This document shows, piece by piece, positions 8,841-15,820 of a stretch of 37,804 bases of DNA. The notes under the pieces were generated by a model, which was given only the letters and a program-made list of their open reading frames with translations, did no database searches and was not told where the DNA came from. Positions within the stretch are counted from its first letter, which is position 1. Each line of letters begins with the position of its first letter. Location: NCBI GenBank assembly GCA_022824585.1, contig JAJDZN010000276.1, positions 1 to 37,804 on the forward strand, written 5' to 3'. Made by a program: the position numbers and the translations under genes. This DNA is from Bryobacterales bacterium (lineage in GTDB: Bacteria > Acidobacteriota > Terriglobia > Bryobacterales > UBA6623).

Positions 8841-8852
8841 CGTAGCTTTAGG

Positions 8853-10601
8853 CTACCGGATGGCAGAGCGTAGCTGTCGGGTGCGCTGGCGGAGCCGGGC
8901 TAGCAGGCTCGCGCTGGAGGGGCTGCCCTCGCTGATGTCGAGCACGTCGCTGCCGCCGAAGAACAGCGAGCTCAGTGCTTGGTCGAGGGCCAGGGCGTCT
9001 TGCAACAGGGCCGTGGCGGTCGCTTGCAGGTCAGAGCTGTTGCCGTCCGTGACACGGGGCCCGCGATACGCCCAATAGCGCCTCGGCAGGGCTTCGGAAA
9101 GCTGGCCGTGGATACTCGCCTCGTGCCGCGCCATGCCGTCCAAGTGGTAGCGTGCCGCGCGGCGGAAGCTGTCGGCATCGCGGAGTCGGGCGGTATCTGA
9201 GCGGCTGAGCAGGTTGTGCAGCGCGTGGACGTGTGCGAGCAGATCCGCGTCATGGCGCATCACGTCGCTGACGTACAGGTCCAGCTCGTTCTCCAGCATG
9301 CTGCGATCCAAGGGCTGGAACGAGCGCCGGGCCGCATCCCTGTAATGTTGCAGCAACGCGGTGCGGACCGTGGTGCCTAGACTCCGCGTGCGGCTGGCGC
9401 GAACGGCATCTGGCAGGGCCTCGGCCGGGACGCGCGCACCGCGCACTGCTATGTCGAACTCAATCGGGCGGCCGTCGGCGACTGCGAGCAGTGCCTTCTC
9501 AGCACGAACGCGTTCCCGCTCGCTCGCCACCGTGCCGGCGAATCGCATTGACTCGGCCGTCCCGCGCGCCTCGAGGCTTGCCTTCCACAGGCCCGCCCTG
9601 ATCAGCATCCAGCTGCCCTCGGCCAAGACCTCGGGGTCGGTTCGGACCGTCGGGGGAGCGGTGCTCCCGGCCGCCGGCACAGCCTCTGCGAGCAACGGCG
9701 GCGAGGGTGCTAGCGGCTTCGGCAGCTCATCCAAGCGCGGAAGTGCGACTAACGCGAGGTGGCTAGGCGCCGTTCCGGCGCTCACCTCCGGGGCGGTACC
9801 GGCGGCCAATGCCAGCATGCTCGCGGGGGCGGCCTGCCGTGGCTCGGTTGCGATCCATTGGAAGCGCTCCCGAGGCGTTGCTCGAGCCGCGACTTCCAGC
9901 GCGACGGCCTGCGGCGCTCCCGCAGTCAGGGCGGAAGGCGGCGAAGCTGCTTCCGTCAGCTGGGCCGTGGTAACAGGCGCGGGCGGTTCCGGTGTGCCGA
10001 TCACGTTCCACCCCAGCCAGGCTGCCAGGCAGACGCCCGCAAAGGCGGCGGCATAGGGAGTTAGCGCCGGGATCTGGTGCGGCTGAATCTGAGGCATCCA
10101 CTGCCAGATCTTCGTGTCGGCGCGCCGTTGAGATTCGACCTCATGCTCGAGGCGGCCGCGCAGTGCTGCCAAGGCTGCCGCCTTCTGATCCAAGGGCAGC
10201 TCGAAAGCCGACTCCCGGCTCAGCTCGTACTCGATCGAGGCCAGCTGCACGTGCAGGTCTGCCGCCCGGCGTTGACAGCCGGCGCACGTCGCCAAGTGCG
10301 CCTCAAGCTCCGGACTCAGGCTGTTCTCGATCGAAAGCAGCAGGTCCTCGGTGGACAGGTGGAGCGAAAGCAGCTGGGCCTCGGCCGCCAGGCGCTTGCG
10401 CAGCGCGGCGAATTGCTCTGGCCGCGGGGCCGGCGCGGGCAGTGCCTCGTGGATAGCGGCTGCAGTGAGGACAAAGCTCTCCTGCATGTCGACCAAGCGT
10501 GACTTGCAGTCGACGCACTCCGCCACGTGCCGGCGAAGCCCGCGGTCCTCCAATTCGCCGTTAGCGTAGAGGAGCAGCTCTTCTGGACTTAGGTGTCTCA
10601 C
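8853..10601 (-). CDS. Transmembrane anti-sigma factor with two zinc-finger (HC2) motifs
   Basis: Starting at GTG 10601 (VRHLSPEELLLYANGELED), the product is 582 residues. It holds two H-x3-C-x2-C motifs of the anti-sigma zinc-finger type: HVAECVDC (His25, Cys29, Cys32) and HLATCAGC (His102, Cys106, Cys109), each preceded by an LS-x-E-x-LL-x-x-x-x-GEL/NSL helix. One membrane span follows at about 180-202 (YAAAFAGVCLAAWLGW). The remaining 380 residues, Ala/Pro-rich then helical with many Arg/Asp, would lie in the periplasm. Known members bind and silence the cognate ECF sigma factor. A longer frame starts at 10649; GTG 10601 is preferred because it begins directly with the zinc-finger helix. 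It overlaps the sigma gene by 41 bases, implying coupled translation. Having two fingers is unusual. Confidence 0.85.
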   Translation of the reverse strand: MRHLSPEELLLYANGELEDRGLRRHVAECVDCKSRLVDMQESFVLTAAAIHEALPAPAPRPEQFAALRKRLAAEAQLLSLHLSTEDLLLSIENSLSPELEAHLATCAGCQRRAADLHVQLASIEYELSRESAFELPLDQKAAALAALRGRLEHEVESQRRADTKIWQWMPQIQPHQIPALTPYAAAFAGVCLAAWLGWNVIGTPEPPAPVTTAQLTEAASPPSALTAGAPQAVALEVAARATPRERFQWIATEPRQAAPASMLALAAGTAPEVSAGTAPSHLALVALPRLDELPKPLAPSPPLLAEAVPAAGSTAPPTVRTDPEVLAEGSWMLIRAGLWKASLEARGTAESMRFAGTVASERERVRAEKALLAVADGRPIEFDIAVRGARVPAEALPDAVRASRTRSLGTTVRTALLQHYRDAARRSFQPLDRSMLENELDLYVSDVMRHDADLLAHVHALHNLLSRSDTARLRDADSFRRAARYHLDGMARHEASIHGQLSEALPRRYWAYRGPRVTDGNSSDLQATATALLQDALALDQALSSLFFGGSDVLDISEGSPSSASLLARLRQRTRQLRSAIR

Positions 10602-11124
10602 TAGGCTTTGCAACCGACTTGCGGAGCTTCTTGATCCCGCGGGCGACATAGCTCGCCACTGTCGAGATCGAAACGTCCAAGACTTCCGCGACCTCGCGGA
10701 AAGCCAACCCTTGCGCCCGCAGCAGCAGGCATTCCTTTTCCATCGCCGTCAGCGTGTTCCATGGGAGCTTCGAAAAGCGCAATGACCGGTCCTGTTCTTC
10801 CCATCCGGGAGAGTGGGCGTGTGCTGCCTCGAGATCCTTCCACTGGTCTTCGTCCAGCAGCAGCGGCCGCGACTTCTTGAGGCTGTCGAGCATCAGGTGC
10901 CGGCCGACGCGATAGATCCAACCCTTGGGATTGGCGATCTCCTCGCCGTTGCTGCGTGCGTGAAAGAAGCGGATAAAGGTCTCTTGCGCTATGTCCTCGA
11001 TGTCGTTGGTGTTGCTGACGCCAGTGCGCAGGTAGCGCACTAGGTTTGAGAAGTGCTCCTCGAAGAGCCTCTCCGTTTCCCATGCGGCCTGCGTGGTCGC
11101 GTCGGGCTGACCGAATGCAGGCAC
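10561..11124 (-). CDS. ECF-type RNA polymerase sigma factor
   Basis: The protein is 187 residues. Sigma region 2 spans about 20-90 (LFEEHFSNLVRYL, then DIEDIAQETFIRFFHA with the D-x-x-Q-E-T-F core, then NPKGWIYRVGRHLMLDSLKK). Region 4 spans about 127-170 (LTAMEKECLLLRAQGLAFREVAEVLDVS, then TVASYVARGIKKLRK), a helix-turn-helix for the -35 element. There is no region 1.1 or 3, so it is an ECF (group 4) factor. GTG 11124 has GAGGT at good distance. It heads an operon with its presumed anti-sigma factor (41-base overlap) and a TonB receptor, suggesting that it responds to an envelope signal and probably drives its own operon. Confidence 0.93.
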   Translation of the reverse strand: MPAFGQPDATTQAAWETERLFEEHFSNLVRYLRTGVSNTNDIEDIAQETFIRFFHARSNGEEIANPKGWIYRVGRHLMLDSLKKSRPLLLDEDQWKDLEAAHAHSPGWEEQDRSLRFSKLPWNTLTAMEKECLLLRAQGLAFREVAEVLDVSISTVASYVARGIKKLRKSVAKPSETPKSRRAAPLR

Positions 11125-11286
11125 AGAAGACCTCGCTTGCTCCGATCACCACCGACTGGCCCAGCACTCCCAAGACGATTGAGCGGGCCCTTCTTGTGGC
11201 AATCGAGGCTGCAACTCGATTTTCGACTCCGAGCGCCGCAATGTCAAGCGTTGGCCCGGCCGTTGACTCGCCTCACCGGCTTGGGC

Positions 11287-11387
11287 GGCTGTGGCCTGAG
11301 AAATGGCGCGGCAAGAATGAGTCTGTTGGGAATCAGCTTGCGCGTATTCGGCAACTCGCCTCGCGGGTCGCTCAACAGGCCACAGCC
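11287..11387. repeat. Perfect 12-bp inverted repeat spanning 101 bp
   Basis: GGCTGTGGCCTG at 11287-11298 is matched by its exact reverse complement CAGGCCACAGCC at 11376-11387, with 77 bases between. It lies in the gap between the DUF29 gene and the ECF sigma gene, so it could be the closing stem of a structured leader or small RNA, the terminal repeat of a tiny mobile element, or a termination structure for the DUF29 transcript. No poly-T tract follows either arm. Confidence 0.5.
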
Positions 11388-11406
11388 TTCCCAAAGAGCC
11401 TTGTTG

Positions 11407-12180
11407 CTAGACCACGCGATCATCTTCGGGGGGGTCTGCCTCTCCGTCCAGAAGGCCGGCTTCTCGCAGCCGCTTTGCTACGGCGGGAGGCCAGATAGTG
11501 TCATCTGGCCCAAAGGGATACCACCCAAGCTTGGGTGCTTTCCGGTCGGGATAAGCGTAGGTTAGCTCCGGGCCGAATACTTCCCGCAGCTTCCGCTGGA
11601 CTCCGGGGGGCCAATAGGTTGGATCGGGTTCGCCGGGAAGCCTTTTCCCGTGTGGATTGTAGCCGACGATTTCGTCGAACGCATAGCAGCACTTGTGAGG
11701 AACCTCTCGGTCCCAAGACTCGCGATACGCCTTCCAAATTGCATCCTCGTAAACCGTCGCGCGGTGATACTTCCCACACCGGTTGTCGAGGCTGGCCATC
11801 TTGCGGACCGCGATCTTGCGCGCATACTGCCAACTCTCGGCCAGCATCGATTCAAGGTCCCGCTGGAAGAGCCCGGGACATTCCTTTATTGCGTAGTGCA
11901 GGTCCATCCTAGACGCCCACGCTCTCTCGTGCCAGGCCTTGAGCTTCTTTGGGCCGGCCGGGTAGTGCTCGATTTGCAACATCCAGCGGATGGATCGCGT
12001 GAAGATGGAGACGCACCCGTCACGCAAGGAGTCGGCTAGGTCGCAGATCTCCTCGATGATGTGCTCCCAGTCGATGGCATCAAGGTCTCGCTCTCGCAAA
12101 GCCTGCCGCTGCTGCCGGGACCACGTCCAACGATCCGTCGCGTGTAGGGGCGGCCGGTCGTCAAGAATGTGTTCAGCCAC
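11407..12180 (-). CDS. DUF29 family protein with duplicated C-terminal WPP motif
   Basis: DUF29 proteins are short, helical and uncharacterised, common in cyanobacteria and other bacteria. The family core is plain: WTWSRQQRQALRERDLDAI, then DWEHIIEEI, then RWMLQIEHYPAG and a DLESMLAESWQYAR helix. The start chosen is GTG 12180 (VAEHILDDRP, 257 aa); the frame extends further upstream but with random-looking residues. The C-terminus carries two tandem copies of a motif: TYWPPGVQRKLREVFG and then TIWPPAVAKRLREAG, each W-P-P-x-V-x-x-[KR]-L-R-E. The second DUF29 gene at 13528-14175 has one copy. Function unknown; proximity to a tiny membrane peptide gene is noted separately. Confidence 0.85.
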   Translation of the reverse strand: MAEHILDDRPPLHATDRWTWSRQQRQALRERDLDAIDWEHIIEEICDLADSLRDGCVSIFTRSIRWMLQIEHYPAGPKKLKAWHERAWASRMDLHYAIKECPGLFQRDLESMLAESWQYARKIAVRKMASLDNRCGKYHRATVYEDAIWKAYRESWDREVPHKCCYAFDEIVGYNPHGKRLPGEPDPTYWPPGVQRKLREVFGPELTYAYPDRKAPKLGWYPFGPDDTIWPPAVAKRLREAGLLDGEADPPEDDRVV

Positions 12181-12833
12181 GTTTCGAGTGTACCGGGCTG
12201 CGCTCGACCTTAGACGAAGTGTGTTCGCGGACCGCGGGGTGTGCGATCGAGCAGCTCTCAACTAAGGCCTTCCGACCGCTGCGCCTGACGGCTCTTCCGT
12301 AGTTTCTGCGTAGGTAGCGAGCCACCGCCTTGCGGGGCTCGGCGAGCGGACCCCCGAGGCTGAATCCTGCCAAGATTGTGATTCTTGACCGCTGGTGGTG
12401 CGTTTCGGTGCGCGGTGGGACGAAAAGCCCTGACAAGGACGGTGGCTCGCCAAGCAGCCACCCCTACGCCAGCCCTCCAACCCGTGCGTTCGATTCTTTG
12501 TCGAACCGATTTCAGGTCGTGCGACGTTGGTGGTATGTCGCGACCGTACTGGCCAGCCGCTGCTCGATAGCCATGGAGGGGCTTCGAGTACTGGCAGGTG
12601 CGGAACCTGATCGGCAGCTATCGCCGGAGCCAGTAGCGTTCGCGGCGACACCCCCCACTCGCGAAAGTCGAGAAATGCGACTGATACAGGCTCGCTTTGG
12701 GCTCTTTGGACGGGATCACCTTGCCCCTCGGAGCCACAGCCCACAGCACGCGCTTGCGACAGGGTCGGCGCTCCCTACTTGTGACCGGCGTAGCCGAGCA
12801 CTCGGAGTTGCTCCGCTGGCTCGAGCCATCCGC
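12181..12833. other. Gene-poor gap with a 7-bp hairpin
   Basis: About 650 bases separate the first DUF29 gene from the small membrane-peptide gene. The longest frames (a 199-residue plus-strand one and several minus-strand ones) translate into unnatural Ser/Arg/Pro-rich strings. One clear structure is a perfect hairpin, GGTGGCT (12441-12447) pairing with AGCCACC (12456-12462) around an 8-base loop; no T-run follows, so a rho-independent terminator is not supported. This may be decayed DNA plus the DUF29 promoter. Confidence 0.45.
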
Positions 12834-12956
12834 TCATATTCCCCATCCCAAGGCTGTCCACACCCAGCCCAGAACCATCGCCACGAGAGACAGCCCTATG
12901 GTGATTACCGCGGCTACCGCGAACGCTAGGGCGAAGAGAAGCAGTCCGCGCCACAT
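12834..12956 (-). CDS. 40-residue hydrophobic membrane peptide
   Basis: The ATG at 12956 shares its first base with the TAA stop of the upstream gene (TAATG), the classic signature of coupled re-initiation. The peptide is MWRGLLLFALAFAVAAVITI followed by a second hydrophobic stretch (LSLVAMVLGWVWTALGWGI), so nearly the whole product is membrane-embedded: one long span or a tight two-helix hairpin. It has one charged residue (Arg3). Such peptides include subunit stabilisers, small toxins and holin-like proteins; nothing here decides between them. The frame is open upstream inside the preceding gene but that part is not hydrophobic. Confidence 0.55.
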   Translation of the reverse strand: MWRGLLLFALAFAVAAVITIGLSLVAMVLGWVWTALGWGI

Positions 12957-13474
12957 TACGGTTGCTCCACGCGCACCGATAGCCGATTTCGGTCGCTGCT
13001 GGAGCTCAGCCTGCGCAACAGCCAGGACTCGGTCGAGTCCAGCTGCTCGGCAGCCTGACACACTTGGTCGTGCTGCCCTTTGGCAACCACCATGTGAATG
13101 CGCATGTGGTTCTTCACGGGTGTGTTCTTCGACGCTCGCTTCTGCCCGTTGGCATCATTGACCGCTCGCTTGGGCGAGCGCTCAAACAGCTTAGCTACTC
13201 GATCCTGAGTTACGTACTGCCAGCCGTTCCGACTGGCGATTTCGTACCACCGTGCCCGCTCTGGGCCAAGACCCCCGCGACGCGGCAGGTCAACGCACAC
13301 ACGGACCATCGCTTGATTCATGATCGAGTCGCGACGGCTCAGCGAGTCTTCGTGGTCGTCGCGTTCCATGAAGCGCGACAGCTTATCAAAGGCTGCCTGT
13401 AGGAGATGACGCTTCAGATCGGACGAGACCCGACCGAGAATCAGCGCGGCCACCCCGAGGCTTAAGCGACGCAC
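12956..13474 (-). CDS. Hypothetical basic protein coupled to a membrane peptide
   Basis: I do not recognise this 172-residue protein. It is basic and probably soluble. The best-looking section runs from about residue 52 (MNQAMVRVCVDLP) through ARWYEIASRNGWQYVTQDRVAKLFERSPK to the end (AAEQLDSTESWLLRRL). GTG 13474 is the furthest start; ATGs at residues 36 and 52 are plausible alternatives, since the first 30 residues look less natural and no ribosome site stands out. Its TAA stop overlaps the ATG of the 40-residue membrane peptide, so the two form a unit. Both neighbours outward are DUF29 genes on the same strand, 53 bases from the upstream one, suggesting a single transcript of DUF29, this gene and the peptide. 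Confidence 0.55.
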   Translation of the reverse strand: MRRLSLGVAALILGRVSSDLKRHLLQAAFDKLSRFMERDDHEDSLSRRDSIMNQAMVRVCVDLPRRGGLGPERARWYEIASRNGWQYVTQDRVAKLFERSPKRAVNDANGQKRASKNTPVKNHMRIHMVVAKGQHDQVCQAAEQLDSTESWLLRRLSSSSDRNRLSVRVEQP

Positions 13475-13527
13475 CCGTCAAGGTCAACTGTAGCGTGATA
13501 TAGGGGAGCTGCTGTCAGCGTTTTGGA

Positions 13528-14175
13528 TCATCGGGAATAGGTTAGCCCCGGTCCGAATACTTCCCGCAGCTTCTGCGTGACGCCGAGGGGCCATAAGGCC
13601 GGATCGGGCTCGCGCGATCGCTGCGGTGTGCGTTGATCGTATCCGGCGATCTCTTCAAAGGGGTAGTGGCAATCATCGGGGACGCAGCGGTCCCAACGTT
13701 TGCGGTCCCGACTCCATAGAGCCTTGGCCAAGATGGCGTTGTCGGCCCTAGACCCCGTGTCTCGCCACGCCAGTTTGGTGTCCAGCCATGCCATATGTTG
13801 CACCGCGTCGACGCGTGCATACCCCCAGCTTTCTTCTAGCATCGAGTCAAGGTCATCTCGGACGAGTCCGGGGCTCTTCTTGGACTCGAAGTGCAAGCGC
13901 TTCCGTGCCCGCCATGCCTTGGCTCTCCAGGTGCTGATCTTCTCCGGACCCGCCGGGTAGTGCTCGATTTCCAGCATCCAGCGGATCGCGTGGGTGCAGC
14001 GACTGACCCAGTCACCGCGTTCGTGCCTAGGGTCAAATTCGTCGATCAGATTCTCCCAGTCGATCACGGCTAGGTCGCGCTTCCGCAACGCTTCCGCCTG
14101 CTGGTTCGCCCAAGTCCAGCGGCACCTCTCGGACAAGGGGGACTCTTCGTCGACGGAAATCTCAGACACGCTCAA
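13528..14175 (-). CDS. DUF29 family protein (second copy)
   Basis: This 215-residue paralogue of the protein at 11407-12180 shows the same ordered motifs: RWTWANQQAEALRKRDLAVI, DWENLIDEF, RWMLEIEHYPAGPEK, DLDSMLEESWGYAR and a single C-terminal LWPLGVTQKLREVFGPGLTY. The two copies also match closely as DNA at the 3' end: over about 39 bases starting at 13538 and 11558 I count three differences, which suggests fairly recent duplication or gene conversion. The start MSVSEISVDEE at 14175 gives a short acidic lead. It heads a leftward gene set (DUF29, hypothetical, membrane peptide). DUF29 function is unknown. Confidence 0.85.
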   Translation of the reverse strand: MSVSEISVDEESPLSERCRWTWANQQAEALRKRDLAVIDWENLIDEFDPRHERGDWVSRCTHAIRWMLEIEHYPAGPEKISTWRAKAWRARKRLHFESKKSPGLVRDDLDSMLEESWGYARVDAVQHMAWLDTKLAWRDTGSRADNAILAKALWSRDRKRWDRCVPDDCHYPFEEIAGYDQRTPQRSREPDPALWPLGVTQKLREVFGPGLTYSR

Positions 14176-14365
14176 ATTGTAGGCACCCGTAGGCGGAAGG
14201 CCCCGGCTAGCGATACCTCGCGTTCAATGCAGACGGGTAGGGCGACCCGGTGCGTGACTTCCGCAACCGCGAACAACCGGGAACGTGTCGGGCTACACGG
14301 TCGGGCGGGTGATCAACCCGAAGCCGGGTGGCGGCACGCCTCGCGCTAGAAGGGAATCAGGTTCC

Positions 14366-14417
14366 TATAATGGATAACCGGTTCGACGCCCGGCACCGTC
14401 TTCAAGTGACGGTCCGG
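14366..14417 (+). promoter_or_regulatory. Candidate promoter -10 and leader hairpin of the molybdenum hydroxylase operon
   Basis: A perfect -10 hexamer TATAAT is at 14366-14371, with no good -35 at 17 bases (GCGCTA). About 20 bases later a hairpin can form: ACCGTC (14395-14400) with GACGGT (14408-14413), loop TTCAAGT, flanked by a further CCGG/CCGG pairing (14390-14393 and 14414-14417) with a one-base bulge. The operon's ribosome site GGGAGG follows, so the hairpin would sit in a roughly 65-base leader and could modulate translation. It does not match the molybdenum-cofactor riboswitch as I know it. Confidence 0.35.
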
Positions 14418-14442
14418 CGCGAGCCCCGGGAGGCTGCCGCTC

Positions 14443-15318
14443 TTGCACTGGATCGATTACTACCGCCCTACCACTCTGGAGGCTTGCCTGGAGGCATTCG
14501 CTGAGCATGGCGCGAACGCCCGGGCGCTCGCCGGCGGCACGGACCTGCTGGTGCAGATGCGCGCCGGGCGCTTGGCCAACAATGTCGTGGTCGACGTCAA
14601 GGCGGTTCCTGAACTCAACGAGATCCGCTACGATCCCGGCAGTGGCTTAACGCTTGGGGCGGCGGTGCCTTGCTATCGCATCTATGCCGACCCGACCGTG
14701 CGGCGCGAGTATCCGGCGCTGATCGACAGCGTCTCGATGATCGGCGGCACGCAGATCCAAGGTCGGGCCTCGGTGGGCGGCAACCTCTGCAACGCCTCGC
14801 CCAGTGCCGATGCGGTGCCCCCGCTGATCGCTCTCGGCGCCACCTGCCGCGTGGCTTCGGTCGCAGGCGAGCGCGAGATCCCGGTCGAAGACTTTTGCAC
14901 CGCGCCCGGAAAGAACGCGCTGGGCGAGCGCGAAGTCTTGGTATCCCTCAACTTGCCCGCGCCGTCTCCCGGTTCCGGGGCCTGCTACCTGCGCTTCATC
15001 CCGCGCAACGAGATGGACATCGCCGTGGCGGGCGCCGGCGTGTCGGTCAGGCTGGCGAATGGCTGCTTTGACTCCGGGCGCGTCGCGCTGGCCGCTGTCG
15101 CTGCCACGCCGCTGCTGGTTCCTGAGGCGGGTGCCGCGTTGACCGGCCAGCCGGTCGGTCGCGCTGCGATTGCGGCGGCCGCCGCTGCGGCCAAGGCGTC
15201 AGCGCGGCCGATCAGCGACATGCGGGGCACGGCCGAGTACCGCAGCAACTTGTGCGAAGTCTTGACCCGGCGGGCCTTGGAGACGGCGGTGGAACGGGCT
15301 GGCGGCACGCTGGGCTAG
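14443..15318 (+). CDS. Molybdenum hydroxylase FAD-binding (medium) subunit
   Basis: The 291-residue protein carries FAD in a xanthine dehydrogenase / CO dehydrogenase-type enzyme, passing electrons from the iron-sulfur subunit to the final acceptor. It starts with the family's FDYYRPTTLEEA-type opening (HWIDYYRPTTLEACLEAF), then the FAD loops AGGTDLLVQMRAG (residues 31-43) and IGGTQIQGRASVGGNLCNASPSAD (about 100-123), and a later CYLRFIPRNEMDIAVAG. The TTG start at 14443 is supported by GGGAGG ten bases upstream. It is the first gene of a three-subunit operon, 16 bases ahead of the 2Fe-2S gene. The substrate of the complex is unknown. Confidence 0.92.
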   Translation: MHWIDYYRPTTLEACLEAFAEHGANARALAGGTDLLVQMRAGRLANNVVVDVKAVPELNEIRYDPGSGLTLGAAVPCYRIYADPTVRREYPALIDSVSMIGGTQIQGRASVGGNLCNASPSADAVPPLIALGATCRVASVAGEREIPVEDFCTAPGKNALGEREVLVSLNLPAPSPGSGACYLRFIPRNEMDIAVAGAGVSVRLANGCFDSGRVALAAVAATPLLVPEAGAALTGQPVGRAAIAAAAAAAKASARPISDMRGTAEYRSNLCEVLTRRALETAVERAGGTLG

Positions 15319-15334
15319 GCGGGGAAACATCGAG

Positions 15335-15820
15335 ATGCAATCCATTCACGTACGGACCAAGATCAACGGCCAGGCGGCCGAGTTCCTGTGCGAGCCGCGC
15401 CAGTCGCTGCTTGAGGTGCTGCGCGACGTGCTGCGCCTCACGGGTACAAAAGAGGGCTGCAACGACGGCAATTGCGGCGCCTGCACGGTGGAAATGGACG
15501 GGCGCATCGTCCCGGCCTGCCTCGTGCTCGGCGCGGAGGCCGAGGGCGCGGACATCCTCACGATCGAGGGGATCGCCGAGGGCAGCGCGTTGCACGAGAT
15601 CCAGAGTGCCTTCCTCGAGGGCGCAGCCCTGCAGTGCGGCGTTTGCACGCCGGGCTTCATCGTCGCCTCCAAGGCGCTTTTGGACAGCAACCCGGACCCG
15701 AGCGAGGAAGAGATCCGTTTCTGGTTGGCAAACAATCTTTGCCGCTGCACAGGCTACGACAAGATCGTGCGGTCGGTGCAGGCGGCAGCCGAGAAGATGC
15801 AGCAGGAGGCCACGTCATGA
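15335..15820 (+). CDS. Molybdenum hydroxylase 2Fe-2S (small) subunit
   Basis: This 161-residue iron-sulfur subunit has both clusters intact. The plant-type N-terminal cluster uses Cys42, Cys47, Cys50 and Cys62 (GCNDGNCGACTVEMDGR); the C-terminal helical cluster uses Cys101, Cys104, Cys136 and Cys138 (QCGVCTPGFIV and NNLCRCTGYDKIV). It conveys electrons from the molybdenum centre to the FAD subunit. Its TGA stop overlaps the ATG of the large subunit (ATGA), so the two are translated together. Length and spacing are normal for the CoxS/XdhC-type family. Confidence 0.95.
   Translation: MQSIHVRTKINGQAAEFLCEPRQSLLEVLRDVLRLTGTKEGCNDGNCGACTVEMDGRIVPACLVLGAEAEGADILTIEGIAEGSALHEIQSAFLEGAALQCGVCTPGFIVASKALLDSNPDPSEEEIRFWLANNLCRCTGYDKIVRSVQAAAEKMQQEATS

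Noticed and set aside
12330..12929. Plus-strand 199-codon frame in the DUF29 cassette gap
   Set aside because: Ser/Arg/Pro-rich, no natural helical or strand pattern, no ribosome site; the minus-strand genes around it are more convincing.
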